The notes under the pieces: generated by a model | Seen by the model: the letters and a program-made list of their open reading frames with translations, nothing else | The model's database searches: none | What the model was told of the DNA's origin: nothing | Made by a program: the position numbers and the translations under genes | Part shown: piece after piece, positions 21,177 through 30,286 of the stretch | How the letters are laid out: every line of letters begins with the position of its first letter | Position numbering within the stretch: position 1 is the stretch's first letter | Source of the DNA: Aurantiacibacter odishensis | GTDB taxonomy: Bacteria; Pseudomonadota; Alphaproteobacteria; Sphingomonadales; Sphingomonadaceae | Length of the DNA: 64,000 nucleotides | Reading direction: 5' to 3' | Assembly (NCBI RefSeq): GCF_003605195.1 | Contig: NZ_QYOS01000023.1 | Location: 394,727 to 458,726 of the forward strand

Positions 21177-22885
21177 CGTAAAGCGATCCCGCCCGGCGGC
21201 CCGGAACGCTTGGCCAGAAGTTCGTCCAGTTCCGGTCCCGGTTCGATCTCACGGCACTCCCCGCCCTCGATCGTCACGATACGGTCCGCCAGAGCAAGAC
21301 TGGCGGGCCGGTGGGTGATGAGCAGGACCGTCCGCCCCACGAGAGCCTCGCGGCACGATTCCACGAAGGCCGCTTCGCCTTCCAGATCCCACATTGATGT
21401 TGCCTCGTCGAACACCAGCACTGGCGGATCGGCGATGATCGCCCGCGCCAGTGCGATGCGCTGGCGTTGTCCGCCGGAAAGGCGCACGCCGTTGTCTCCG
21501 ATCACGGTCTCGAGCCCGTCCGGAAGGGCGGAAACGAAGGCGCTCGCCTGCGCCAGCAACAGGGCCCGTTCGAAATCGGGCGCTTCGCTGCCGTGATAGC
21601 CAAAGGCCAGGTTCTCGCGCACCGTGCCGTTGAACAGGAGCGCAAGTTGCGGAACATATCCCACCTGTCTACGCAGGCTACGTACGTCGAGCGTGGTGAT
21701 ATCGCGCCCGTCGAAAGTGATGCGACCGCTTTCGATATCGTACAGGCGCAGCATCAGCTTGAGCAGGGTGGTTTTGCCGCAGCCGTTTTCCCCGATCAGG
21801 GCCACCACCTCGCCCGGCGCGATGGTAAGGCTGGCATCGCGGATAGGGCCGTTGCGGCCCGGATACGAAAAGCGCACGTTCTCGAACGCTATTGCCCCGC
21901 GCGGCTCGGTAATCATGCCGCTTTCGCCATAGCCCGGCTCCTCCGGCAACTGCAGGACCTGCTCCAGCCGGGTTAAGGTGCCCTTCGCGACCTGCCACTG
22001 GCCATAGACACTGGATAACGAACCGATGGGACGGGTCAGCAATGCGGCGTAGAAGAGGAAGGCGAACAGTTCTGCGGGATTTCCCTGCGCGCCCGAAAGC
22101 TGGGTGCCGGCGGCGGCAATAATGAAGATTGCGGCGCAGCCTGCAATAAACCCCGAAATGGGACCGATAGCCGCACTGGCATGCTGCGCGGCCAGCGCGC
22201 GTCTGCGCGATTCCTCCACCACCTCGGAGTATCGCGCGCCCTGTTCTTGCTCGGTGGCGAAGGTCTTGGTCGCCATCAGCATCTGCAGGTGGCTTTCGGC
22301 CACCGCATAGACCTCCGCCTCTGCCGCACGTGCGCGCATGGCAAGCTTGCGAAGACGGCGGGAAAGCAGTTTCAGGGCCAGATAGAAGACGGGCACCAGC
22401 ACCGGCACGACGAAAGCCAGCATCGGATCGATAAGGAACAGCGCGATGGTTGCGCCGAGCGATGTGGCCAGCATGGCCGGCACATTGGCGAGCGTAGTTG
22501 TAAGGAAGCCGCTCAGGCGGCTTGCCTCGTAGGTCGCCAGCGCAATCAGGTCACCCTGTCGGCTGTTATCATGGAATTCCAGCGGCAGGTGCGAAAGATG
22601 ATCGAACACCTCGCAGCGGAAATCGGCGAGGATCCGGGCGGAGGCCGTTGCCGTCACCACGTTCGACGCCAGCGTAAATATGGTCGTCAGTAGCAATGCA
22701 CCCACCAGCAAGACAGCGATCACTCCGCCCTGCATGGCAGAGCCGGTGATGGCATCGCCCAGCAGCATCCCGGCAAGGGCGGGAATGGCGAGCATGCTGA
22801 CCGAACTCAGCAGCGCGAGCACGCTGATCGCGAAAAGCTGGCCACGGTAGCGCGCCGCCCGCTTGATGAGGTTACGAAGGGTCAT
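21173..22885 (-). CDS. ABC exporter, fused membrane and ATPase domains
   Basis: A 570-residue half-transporter of the MsbA/MdlB class. Residues 1-310 hold six helices and the coupling helices (LSHLPLEFHDNSRQGDL); the ATPase domain has Walker A GENGCGKTT, signature LSGGQRQR, Walker B VLVFDEATS and the switch His in LLITHRPAS. I prefer the ATG at 22885 (MTLRNLIKRAARYRGQ) over 22942, since the extra 19 residues are proline-rich and the shorter start begins directly with the family fold. Substrate unknown; lipid or peptide export fits. It is 5 kb from the lasso cluster and coupled to ung, so an assignment as lasso exporter is not supported. Confidence 0.88.
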   Translation of the reverse strand: MTLRNLIKRAARYRGQLFAISVLALLSSVSMLAIPALAGMLLGDAITGSAMQGGVIAVLLVGALLLTTIFTLASNVVTATASARILADFRCEVFDHLSHLPLEFHDNSRQGDLIALATYEASRLSGFLTTTLANVPAMLATSLGATIALFLIDPMLAFVVPVLVPVFYLALKLLSRRLRKLAMRARAAEAEVYAVAESHLQMLMATKTFATEQEQGARYSEVVEESRRRALAAQHASAAIGPISGFIAGCAAIFIIAAAGTQLSGAQGNPAELFAFLFYAALLTRPIGSLSSVYGQWQVAKGTLTRLEQVLQLPEEPGYGESGMITEPRGAIAFENVRFSYPGRNGPIRDASLTIAPGEVVALIGENGCGKTTLLKLMLRLYDIESGRITFDGRDITTLDVRSLRRQVGYVPQLALLFNGTVRENLAFGYHGSEAPDFERALLLAQASAFVSALPDGLETVIGDNGVRLSGGQRQRIALARAIIADPPVLVFDEATSMWDLEGEAAFVESCREALVGRTVLLITHRPASLALADRIVTIEGGECREIEPGPELDELLAKRSGPPGGIALR

Positions 22886-22999
22886 GGGCTGGGGGCGGTG
22901 TGGCTGCGAAAACGGCGCCGCGCAAGTACCCGCAGCCGACATTCGAAATCGGGTATCCGCCCTTCCCCAGCGGTGCTTATCGCTCTAAGGACAGCCGCC

Positions 23000-23617
23000 A
23001 TGACAATACATTTCCATGAAGAAGATCTGCCCGCCGACGTTCTCGCCGATGGCCCGGTTGCCGTCGATACCGAAACCATGGGCCTCATCACCCCGCGCGA
23101 CCGCCTTTGCGTTGTCCAGATCAGCGATGGCAATGGTGACGAGCACCTTGTTCGGTTTGCCAAGGGCAGTAACTACGACGCGCCCAATCTGAAGGCGGTC
23201 CTTGCTGATCCCAGCCGCGTGAAAATTTACCACTTCGCCCGGTTCGATCTCGCTGCCATCGAGTATTACCTAGGTGTAGTGGCCGCTCCGGTGTTCTGCA
23301 CGAAGATCGCCAGCAAGATGACGCGCACCTATACCGATCGCCACGGGCTGAAAAACCTGATCGAGGAGCTGCTGGGCGAGAATATCTCCAAGCAGCAGCA
23401 GTCGAGCGATTGGGGCGCGCCTGAACTGAATGATGCACAGCGCGAATATGCCGCTTCGGACGTGCGCTATCTCCACCGTCTTCGCGACATCCTGATCGAG
23501 CGTCTCGCGCGGGAAGACCGCCTTGAACTCGCGCAAGCCTGCTACGATTTCCTTCCTGCACGCGCTCGGCTCGATATCGCAGGCTGGGCGGACAAGGATA
23601 TTTTCAGCCACGAGTAA
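23000..23617 (+). CDS. Ribonuclease D-like 3'-5' exonuclease (short form)
   Basis: A 205-residue DEDDy exonuclease: VDTETMGL supplies the first Asp and Glu, HFARFDLAAIEYYLG the second Asp, and EYAASDVRYLHRL the Tyr and last Asp. Bacterial RNase D of E. coli is about 375 residues with HRDC domains; these are absent here, as in the short alphaproteobacterial form encoded beside the lpt genes. AAGGACAG precedes the ATG. Probable role in RNA 3'-end trimming. Confidence 0.9.
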   Translation: MTIHFHEEDLPADVLADGPVAVDTETMGLITPRDRLCVVQISDGNGDEHLVRFAKGSNYDAPNLKAVLADPSRVKIYHFARFDLAAIEYYLGVVAAPVFCTKIASKMTRTYTDRHGLKNLIEELLGENISKQQQSSDWGAPELNDAQREYAASDVRYLHRLRDILIERLAREDRLELAQACYDFLPARARLDIAGWADKDIFSHE

Positions 23618-23641
23618 TGATCTCGGGCGTTAGAGCATGGC

Positions 23642-24295
23642 ATGACCAGAGCCGCAGACAGGATGCGCAACAGGCGCCAGCAGTTCGCGACACCGGGCGG
23701 TTCGCTCGATCGGATCGTGCGCGTGCTGGCCGTGGCGCTTCCCGCCCTGGTGGGCGTGGTCGCGGCGATGATGCTGATTACGCCGCTGTCGCCGCGCGGG
23801 GAGATCAGCTTCCTGCTTGACCGCAACAAGGTCGCCATTGCAGACGACCGGCTACGCGTCGACAACGCGATGTACCGCGGTCAGGATAACAGGGCGCGTC
23901 CGTTCAGCCTCGTCGCGGGCGAAGCGGTCCAGCGAAGCAATTCCGTACCGCTAGTAGAGATGCAGGATATGACAGCGCGGCTCGCGCTCGCCGAAGGTCC
24001 GGCTATCCTTACCGCCCCGCGCGGCGTCTATGACATCGACGATGAGCAGGTGCGCATTCCCGGCACGGTTCGCTTCGACGCTGCCGACGGTTACAATTTC
24101 ATCGCTCGCAACGTGACGATCGACCTTCCCTCCCGCACCCTTATCGGCGATGGGCAGGTAAGCGGGGCGATCCCGGCTGGTACCTTCTCGGCCGATGCCA
24201 TGCGCGCGGACATGGAAGAGCGTACTTTCTCTCTCAACGGTAATGCCAGGCTGCGCATGGTGCCCGGCCGATTGCGACTGCCCGAGGAAATGTGA
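23642..24295 (+). CDS. lptC: LPS export periplasmic protein LptC
   Basis: A 217-residue bitopic protein of the Lpt bridge that hands lipopolysaccharide from LptBFG to LptA. One inner-membrane helix (around residues 26-46, VRVLAVALPALVGVVAAMML) is followed by a periplasmic beta-jellyroll with MTARLALAEGPAILTAPRGVYD and the FSADAMRADMEERTFSLNGNARLRM repeats of the OstA-like fold. It overlaps lptA. Confidence 0.88.
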   Translation: MTRAADRMRNRRQQFATPGGSLDRIVRVLAVALPALVGVVAAMMLITPLSPRGEISFLLDRNKVAIADDRLRVDNAMYRGQDNRARPFSLVAGEAVQRSNSVPLVEMQDMTARLALAEGPAILTAPRGVYDIDDEQVRIPGTVRFDAADGYNFIARNVTIDLPSRTLIGDGQVSGAIPAGTFSADAMRADMEERTFSLNGNARLRMVPGRLRLPEEM

Positions 24296-24876
24296 TGATG
24301 GAGCCTGACAGCGTGAATACCAAAACCCCATCCTCGCGTCCTTCGCTTCGTTACCTTGTTCTGCGGGGTCTGGCTGGCGGTCTCTTCGCTGGCGGGATCG
24401 CGGCGCTGTCGTTCGGTTCGGTTGCCGGAGCGCAGACGATTGCCGGGTTCAACTCGAACCAGCCGGTCAACTATGCTGCCGATCGTATCGAGTTGCAGGA
24501 TCGGCAGAACCGGGTTGTCCTGTCTGGCGATGTCCAGATCCGGCAGGGCGACCTGCAACTGACCGCGGCGCGGACGACGGTAGCCTATACCGATTCCGGC
24601 AGCCTGCGAATCCAGCGCATCGATGCCACGGGCGGGGTGACCGTCACCCGCGGCAATGAACGCGCCAGCGGTAGTGCTGCTGTCTATGATTTCAATCGCC
24701 GGGTCATCGTCATGTCGGGCAATGTGGCCCTGCGCCGGGGGAGCGATACGTTGAACGGCGGGCGTCTGGTGATCGACCTGAATTCGGGTCTTTCGAGCGT
24801 CGACGGCGCGGGCGCGCAGTCAAGCGGGGAATCGGGGCGCGTATCGGGGACTTTCGCGGTGCCCGAGACTGACTAG
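24295..24876 (+). CDS. lptA: LPS transport periplasmic protein LptA
   Basis: About 193 residues: an N-terminal signal sequence (hydrophobic stretch ending SFGSVAGAQT), then an OstA-like jellyroll (PVNYAADRIELQDRQNRVVLSGDVQIRQGDLQLTA; MSGNVALRRGSDTLNGGRLVIDL). It carries LPS across the periplasm. GTG 24292, ATG 24295 and ATG 24298 are all possible starts at the junction ATGTGATGATG; I chose ATG 24295, which overlaps the lptC stop by one base. The usual next gene lptB is not here; polysaccharide genes follow instead. Confidence 0.88.
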   Translation: MMEPDSVNTKTPSSRPSLRYLVLRGLAGGLFAGGIAALSFGSVAGAQTIAGFNSNQPVNYAADRIELQDRQNRVVLSGDVQIRQGDLQLTAARTTVAYTDSGSLRIQRIDATGGVTVTRGNERASGSAAVYDFNRRVIVMSGNVALRRGSDTLNGGRLVIDLNSGLSSVDGAGAQSSGESGRVSGTFAVPETD

Positions 24877-24938
24877 ACTCAAGCCTAGTGCACATTAGCT
24901 TTCACATTGATTCGCAAAGTTTTCTGACTTGCTCGCCT

Positions 24939-25649
24939 TCAGGATCTGCATGCGCCCGTTTGCAGGCGTGCAACGGCATCAAGCCTGTTCGCTCGGCGAT
25001 ACCGTTCAGCCAGGCGGTGAACTTGGTCGCAGTTCAATTTCGCACCTTGATCAAGGGCCATAGCGATAGTGGAAGACCAGTTCTCGGCAGTCGCATAGTC
25101 CGCTGCGCCTAATACAATTTGTGACTGCCATCTGCCAAATGCCGCGAGCCGTTCCGCGAAGGCTTCGCGCCCTTCACTCGTTTCGACAAGCCTTGCCAGC
25201 AAGGTATAGGCCGGTTTCCTCAGGTTGCCGGTCGCAAATAGCGCGGCGATACGTTGAGCCGCCACAGCTTCGAGGCCCTGGTTCAAAGCAGCTTCTCCAC
25301 TGGCGTACTGCGCAAGGGGCTCGCGCCATCCCCGTCGGCTGGCGGCACCGAGCGCTTCTTGGGCAATATCGGAGTTGCCGGTTTCGATAGCAGCCAAGGC
25401 CAACAGGGAAAGGCTCTCCGCAGGCATGGGACGCAAAGCGATCTGTTCGCGCGCCTCGGCCAACGCCACCTCCGGCTGGCCCAGTTGCAGTGCCAGCTTG
25501 CTTCGTTCGCGCGCGGCATTCCCGCTGAATGCGTCGGGAACGAGCAGAGCGTAACCCGGGGAGAGGCGGGATTGCTGGTCAAGCTGAGCCATGGTTGCCA
25601 CCCCCCCGAGAGCCAGCGCCACGATTCCAATCACCAACCGGCTCATCAT
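24939..25649 (-). CDS. Exported helical-repeat (TPR-like) protein of unknown function
   Basis: A 236-residue protein with an N-terminal signal anchor (MMSRLVIGIVALALGGVATMA) followed by regularly spaced helical pairs rich in Ala, Leu and Glu that resemble tetratricopeptide repeats (for example LALQLGQPEVALAEAREQIALRP and LLALAAIETGNSDIAQEAL). ATG 25649 overlaps the stop of the upstream O-antigen ligase-like gene as ATGA; the long frame upstream is a shadow of that gene. The coupling suggests a helper role in glycan assembly, but no specific function is known. Confidence 0.65.
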   Translation of the reverse strand: MMSRLVIGIVALALGGVATMAQLDQQSRLSPGYALLVPDAFSGNAARERSKLALQLGQPEVALAEAREQIALRPMPAESLSLLALAAIETGNSDIAQEALGAASRRGWREPLAQYASGEAALNQGLEAVAAQRIAALFATGNLRKPAYTLLARLVETSEGREAFAERLAAFGRWQSQIVLGAADYATAENWSSTIAMALDQGAKLNCDQVHRLAERYRRANRLDAVARLQTGACRS

Positions 25650-27049
25650 CTGGCGTACTCCCGCGTCCGGACCAGTAGAATGACGAGCACTCCGGCGACG
25701 CAAAGCAGCGTCTGACTGCGCAACGGGTAGTCGAGCAACGATTGGAGGGCGATGGCTGCCACTCCGGCACCAGCGCCAAGCCGCAACCAGCGTGTAGAAT
25801 CGGGGGCGGGGCGCAAGGCTGCAAATCCGCACCACGCCAGCCAGGCTGCTGCCAGAGCAATACCAATCAGTCCGCTCTCGATAGAGAGTTCCACGTAATC
25901 ATTGTGGGCACGGCCGGCCCGGCGAGGAGAGACATACTCCAGCGATTCGTGAAGCTGGAAGACATCGTCAAAGGAACCGGTGCCAGACCCGAGCGGCCAG
26001 TATTGACCGGCGGCATAAAGCCCGTCTTCCCACATTTCGGGACGGTCGGTCTGCGTATCGTTGAAGCGGGCGAAGCTGTCAGCCGCTCGTCCACCCATCG
26101 TGGCAGAGGCGCCCACCGCGACAACGACGAGAGTAACCGCCGCAGCGCTCAGCCAGATCGCCGGCTGCCCGACCCTTCCACGGGGCCCGGGCCTGCGACC
26201 GAGCAGTGCACCGACGCCGCGAAGGGCCAGGATTCCAACTGGCAGGACGAGCAGCACCATGCCGGTGCGCGACTGTGTGAGGATCGTTCCGATGAACAGG
26301 AGAATGGACACTGGAACGAGCGCGAACATCACGGCTTGCTGACGGGGCATCGAGAAACCGGCCATGAGGCAGAGCGTGATAACGAAAAGAAGTGCCGTCG
26401 AATTGCGATTCGCGAAAGTGGCGTAAAGGACATCCGAAACGGTCCGCTCTTCGAACAGGAGGCCAAAGCTGTTGGCAGAGCCAACTTGCGCGACGCCGAG
26501 ACAAAGGGCGGCGAAGGTGGCGGCAATTAGAGCCCATACGAGGAGAAGCTTCTGTTCGATTCGCAGAAGAGAACCGACAGCGATGACGGTAGCGGGCACA
26601 AGGCTCGCGCAAAATGCTACGAGCGTGCGCATCGGATTTACGCTGACGGGCACCCACCGCTCGCCGGCGATACCGGCGATGGCATAGCTTTCTCCCAGCA
26701 GTTCGCGTCCGGGGAGGCCCTGCCACACTTGCGGAGGCAGAGGGACGAGCTGCATCAGCGGAAGGAGGAGCGTCAGCCCTGCCAGAAGCTGCAGCGGACG
26801 CGGGCCTTCCCGCAGGAAGCGCATCACTAGCGGCGCATTCAGGGCCAGGACTGCCAGTGCGGTCAGCTGTATGGCGAGATTGCGAAAACCATAGGCTACG
26901 CCCCCGCCGCCGAGCCAGATGGCGAGAACGATCAGCAACTGGAGGTGGAGAACGGGGGATGCAAGAATAGCGACGAACTTGCGATCGGCCTTCGGGCCTT
27001 TAGCCTGTGCCTGTGCCTGTGCCGATCGATTTTCGCTCGCGGGGTCCAC
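25646..27049 (-). CDS. O-antigen ligase/polymerase family membrane protein
   Basis: A 467-residue protein with about twelve hydrophobic helices and a large periplasmic loop with the Wzy_C pattern: ANRNSTALLFVI, TQSRTGMVLLVLP, and PLGSGTGSFDDVFQLHE followed by RAGRAHNDYVELSIESGLIG, whose Arg and His residues are typical of WaaL/Wzy ligases. Starts at GTG 27049 with a hydrophilic tail containing an Ala-Gln repeat. It would join or polymerise glycans on the outer face of the inner membrane. One of three such proteins in the window. Confidence 0.82.
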   Translation of the reverse strand: MDPASENRSAQAQAQAKGPKADRKFVAILASPVLHLQLLIVLAIWLGGGGVAYGFRNLAIQLTALAVLALNAPLVMRFLREGPRPLQLLAGLTLLLPLMQLVPLPPQVWQGLPGRELLGESYAIAGIAGERWVPVSVNPMRTLVAFCASLVPATVIAVGSLLRIEQKLLLVWALIAATFAALCLGVAQVGSANSFGLLFEERTVSDVLYATFANRNSTALLFVITLCLMAGFSMPRQQAVMFALVPVSILLFIGTILTQSRTGMVLLVLPVGILALRGVGALLGRRPGPRGRVGQPAIWLSAAAVTLVVVAVGASATMGGRAADSFARFNDTQTDRPEMWEDGLYAAGQYWPLGSGTGSFDDVFQLHESLEYVSPRRAGRAHNDYVELSIESGLIGIALAAAWLAWCGFAALRPAPDSTRWLRLGAGAGVAAIALQSLLDYPLRSQTLLCVAGVLVILLVRTREYAR

Positions 27050-27071
27050 CTAAAACCTTCCAGAAAGCAAA

Positions 27072-27092
27072 CCGCCCGCAAGATGCGGGCGG
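27072..27092 (-). terminator. Hairpin terminator after the small secreted protein
   Basis: CCGCCCGCA and TGCGGGCGG pair perfectly across a three-base loop, and on the minus strand the stem is followed by TTTGCTTTC. It lies 33 bases downstream of the stop of the gene at 27125. Confidence 0.75.
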
Positions 27093-27124
27093 ATCACTTC
27101 AAATTTCGAGGTATCGGCTGATGA

Positions 27125-27397
27125 TCAGACGCCGGGCGACGCCGGCGGGCCAACCACTTCACCACCGTTCGATTCGATCAACGCGATGATCGCGGCTGCA
27201 CCGGCACCGAAGAGCAGGATGATCAGAGCCAGCGGAACCTTCAAGCCAGCTTCTTCAGCTTCACCGACCGGAGCGCCAAGGCGATCCGAAATGTCGATCG
27301 ATACGCCAGCGTCAGCCGCACGAGTGTTTGCCTGGGCAGCAACGGGCGCCAGCGTGAGCGAGGCGGCTGCGGTTGCGGCGAGGATATTCTTCATCAT
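27125..27397 (-). CDS. Small secreted/membrane protein of unknown function
   Basis: A 90-residue protein with a clear Sec signal peptide (MMKNILAATAAASLTLAPVAAQA, predicted cleavage after AQA), a short polar segment with GAPVGEAEE, then one strongly hydrophobic helix (VPLALIILLFGAGAAAIIALI) and a short glycine/proline-rich tail. AGGAGCCCACACC precedes the ATG, and a strong terminator follows, so it looks like an independent, well-expressed gene. I do not recognise a family. The TGCA-rich dyad at 27451-27463 lies about 55 bases upstream. Confidence 0.75.
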   Translation of the reverse strand: MMKNILAATAAASLTLAPVAAQANTRAADAGVSIDISDRLGAPVGEAEEAGLKVPLALIILLFGAGAAAIIALIESNGGEVVGPPASPGV

Positions 27398-27563
27398 GGT
27401 GTGGGCTCCTAAATGGTGGCCTGATTACCGTGGTTTCGACTGGGCTATACCGCACTGCACAAATCCATGCAACGCTTGATACGTGGAAATTCTTAATCGC
27501 CGATTGAGTTCCCGCCCCAGCAAATAGAGCCGTCGATGTGAAAAGCTCGCATTTCCCCAGTAT

Positions 27564-28070
27564 TCACGAGCTTAGCGGCTCGTAGCCTTCGTTATTGCTG
27601 CCTGTAACAAGTTCTTCGCCATAAGTCAGCCATGCATGGGCGTGAAACCCCTGCGGACGCAACGGATCGACGCCGATTACCAGATTTGCTGCAATGCCAT
27701 ATGATTCGAGCCATTTCTGGGCCGCGAGCGCCTGGACGAGACAATCCGATCTCCACGGCACGAAGCGAGCCATGCGCATTACGGCATATTTGACCTGCGC
27801 CACTCGCACCGGATCTTCCTGTCTGGCATGGCTCGCAGAGCGCGCATGGCCGGCAATACGGCGGTTGTTGGCCAGAATATCAGCAGGAGCCTGGCGAGCA
27901 AAGTCGATCCGCCCGGTCGCAAGCGCCTTTACGGCGTGCAGGCAAGCGGCAGTCGTCAACAAGACCCTCACCGGTAAAGACCGCTTTTCGGTGCCGGGAA
28001 GCAGGGAGCGACCTCGAATCGTCATATCAGGTGTGCTCGCACGCCAGGCAGCGGTAGCCAAGCCCATCAT
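27564..28070 (-). CDS. Lasso peptide biosynthesis B2 protein (transglutaminase-like leader peptidase)
   Basis: A 168-residue protein with the B2 signature: FVPWRSDCLVQALAAQKWL containing the catalytic Cys, and GFHAHAWLTYGEELVTGSNNEGYEPL containing the catalytic His and the usual family ending. B2 proteins cut the leader from the precursor when the leader is held by the B1/RRE protein. It is encoded divergently from the cyclase with a 266-base gap between them. ATG at 28070 and ATG at 28025 are both possible; neither has a strong ribosome site. The N-terminal 55 residues are less conserved-looking. Confidence 0.88.
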   Translation of the reverse strand: MMGLATAAWRASTPDMTIRGRSLLPGTEKRSLPVRVLLTTAACLHAVKALATGRIDFARQAPADILANNRRIAGHARSASHARQEDPVRVAQVKYAVMRMARFVPWRSDCLVQALAAQKWLESYGIAANLVIGVDPLRPQGFHAHAWLTYGEELVTGSNNEGYEPLSS

Positions 28071-28336
28071 TTGGCGACATCGCGCAAGAGCAAGTGGAAA
28101 AACACCAGGCCTAAGGCCCGCTCAGGTTCACTGATTAGCGGCGACAAATTGCGGGTTGCTCCTCCTTTACGGTCTGGATACCAAGCATTACGGTAACGCT
28201 ATTCCAAGCCCTCCGCATCCGGATCGAATACTGCCGATGACAATGCTCTATCGCCGCATTGACCAGATTGCCTACCGGCCCGCACATCCCGATCGACGCG
28301 AGTCGGCTATCCGTTCCGCCAGTTGAGGCACCCATC

Positions 28337-30286
28337 ATGAGTGGCATCGCGGCGACATTCCAGGCGGACGGTGCTCCGGCGAAATCCGCAGTTCTTGATT
28401 CGATGGCGCAGGCGATGGCCTATCGCGGAGCCGACGGGATCGACACGTGGGTTGCCGGTGAAATCGGGCTGGCGCACTTGGCCTTGCATTCGAACGCAGA
28501 TGATCAAGGCGGCTCTCAGCCTCTCATCAGCCATGACGGTCGCTTCACGATTTCATTCGATGGCTATCTTCTGAACGACAAAGAGCTCAGAACAGACCTT
28601 GGCCAGCGCGGATTGCAACTGCGACAGGGCACCAATGCAGAGTTGGTTCTGGAACTGTTTGCCCTGCAGGGAAAGGATTGTGCCCGGCAGTTGGAAGGTG
28701 AATTCGCCTTTGCCGTTTGGGATGCGCGCGAGCACCGGATCACCTGCATACGCGATCATTTCGGCATGCGTCCGCTGACGTGGCACTGGGATGGCAAAAG
28801 GCTGCTCGTCGCTTCAGACATTGCCGGTGTGATCGCGGGACTTGGCGAACGCCCCGCGCCTAATGCGGAATACATTGCCGAACACCTGGCCAATGAATGG
28901 TACACCCATGACGAGACGCCGTGGCACGGGGTGATGAAGCTACCCGGCGCGCATATCCTCGAACTGGAGCGCGGACAGGCAGAACCGCGCATTTCTCAAT
29001 ACTGGACCGTGCCGCAGGAGGTCACGATCCGCTACAACAGTGATGAAGAGTATGCGGAGCATTACCTCGAAATGTTCGACTGGGCGGTCACGCGCGCTGC
29101 CCGCAGCCATAGTCCGGTCGGCTTCGAAGTAAGCGGAGGGCTCGATTCCTCCTCGGTCTTCTGCTTGGCAGACAGGGCGCTGAAGGCAGGCAGACTGGAC
29201 GCGCCGGACATCAAGGGATTCGGCCTGCGCGGCCACCCCGGAGACGAGTCCGACGAGATCGCCTATATCCGCGCCGTGGCGAAGCACACGGGTCGCGACA
29301 TCGCCGAAGTGCCTCTGTTTGAACCCGACATCGACTGGTATATTGAGCAGGGCATTCGAGATGCCACTCTGCCTTTCCCTCCCAATACGGTGATGCTGGC
29401 GACGCTGCAGGAAAAGGTTTCCGCTGCCGGATGCCGCATCAGCCTTACCGGACAGGGCGGCGACCAGTGGCTCGATGGAGTTTACCAGCATTATCGCGAG
29501 TCGCTGGCTGCGCGTGACTGGCCGGCACTGGCGAACTCGCTGGCCGCACATCGGCGGGATGCGGGCGCCATCTCGGCCGCTCGCCATTTCTGGCGCTACG
29601 GTTTGAAGTCCTTCATTCCTCCATCCATCAAGAGGTCATTCCGTACCATTCGTCCGAGAAAGGCGCATTGGTATGAGAAGAACGAGTGGATCGCTCCGGA
29701 ATTGCGCGAGGTCCTGAAGGAAAAGCGGCGCGCCTACGAATCCCGACTGACCGCTGTTCCTCCGGAAAGCCGTTACAAGCTGGGAAAGTGGGACGCACCG
29801 TTCACAGGTCTCGTAAATGAAATGATGAACTTGCAGGCGGCACACCGGCAATTGGAATACCGCCACCCCATGCTCTCCCGCCGCTTCGTTGAATTCAGCA
29901 CGGGAACTCCGGAACATATTCGCAGGCGCGGCACGACTCGGCGCCATGTACATCGCCTCGCAATGAAAGATATCCTGCCGGAAAAAGTAAGAACACGGCC
30001 TGACGATGCGACCTTCAACAGCCCATTCTACTGCCTTTACGATGAAATAAATGAGTATTGCCGCCAGGAAATTGCGAATTCTCCTTTCGCGGACTACGTT
30101 GTGGACAGCCACCTGCCCTTGATATTTGTTTCCGATCAAAGGGGCGGGAGCGAAGTTGTGCCAATATGGGAATTATGGGGTCTATTCGCTGGCGCAGCAT
30201 TTTTTGATGCGCCTGGATTGGACCGATCAAACCGAGGGAGAGGCAACAATGAAGGGTCAGGAGACCAAGAAGGCGAAGAAGTATGA
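28337..30286 (+). CDS. Lasso peptide cyclase (asparagine synthetase-like)
   Basis: A 649-residue protein with an N-terminal glutaminase-like domain (residues 1 to about 190, with AYRGADGIDTW, DGRFTISFDGYLLN, GEFAFAVWD) and a C-terminal ATP-pyrophosphatase domain with PP-loop SGGLDSSSVFC and LTGQGGDQWLDG. In lasso clusters this enzyme adenylates the Asp/Glu side chain and closes the ring on the core's first Gly. Position 2 is Ser, not the Cys required for glutaminase activity, as expected for a cyclase that uses no ammonia. ATG 28337 has GAGG nine bases upstream. Its 3' end overlaps the first precursor gene by 38 bases. Confidence 0.9.
   Translation: MSGIAATFQADGAPAKSAVLDSMAQAMAYRGADGIDTWVAGEIGLAHLALHSNADDQGGSQPLISHDGRFTISFDGYLLNDKELRTDLGQRGLQLRQGTNAELVLELFALQGKDCARQLEGEFAFAVWDAREHRITCIRDHFGMRPLTWHWDGKRLLVASDIAGVIAGLGERPAPNAEYIAEHLANEWYTHDETPWHGVMKLPGAHILELERGQAEPRISQYWTVPQEVTIRYNSDEEYAEHYLEMFDWAVTRAARSHSPVGFEVSGGLDSSSVFCLADRALKAGRLDAPDIKGFGLRGHPGDESDEIAYIRAVAKHTGRDIAEVPLFEPDIDWYIEQGIRDATLPFPPNTVMLATLQEKVSAAGCRISLTGQGGDQWLDGVYQHYRESLAARDWPALANSLAAHRRDAGAISAARHFWRYGLKSFIPPSIKRSFRTIRPRKAHWYEKNEWIAPELREVLKEKRRAYESRLTAVPPESRYKLGKWDAPFTGLVNEMMNLQAAHRQLEYRHPMLSRRFVEFSTGTPEHIRRRGTTRRHVHRLAMKDILPEKVRTRPDDATFNSPFYCLYDEINEYCRQEIANSPFADYVVDSHLPLIFVSDQRGGSEVVPIWELWGLFAGAAFFDAPGLDRSNRGRGNNEGSGDQEGEEV

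Noticed and set aside
21173..22885. ABC exporter as the missing lasso exporter
   Set aside because: It is translationally coupled to ung and separated from the cluster by RNase D, lptC, lptA and three other genes; no peptidase or lasso-exporter feature is visible.
23264..23272. ATTACCTAG inside the RNase D gene
   Set aside because: It lies within a coding region and not near a start, so it counts as background for the ACCTAG element.
28135..28347. A 70-codon minus-strand frame in the gap between B2 and the cyclase
   Set aside because: It has no ribosome site, membrane or leader pattern, and overlaps the cyclase start. It could hide a small gene, but nothing supports it.
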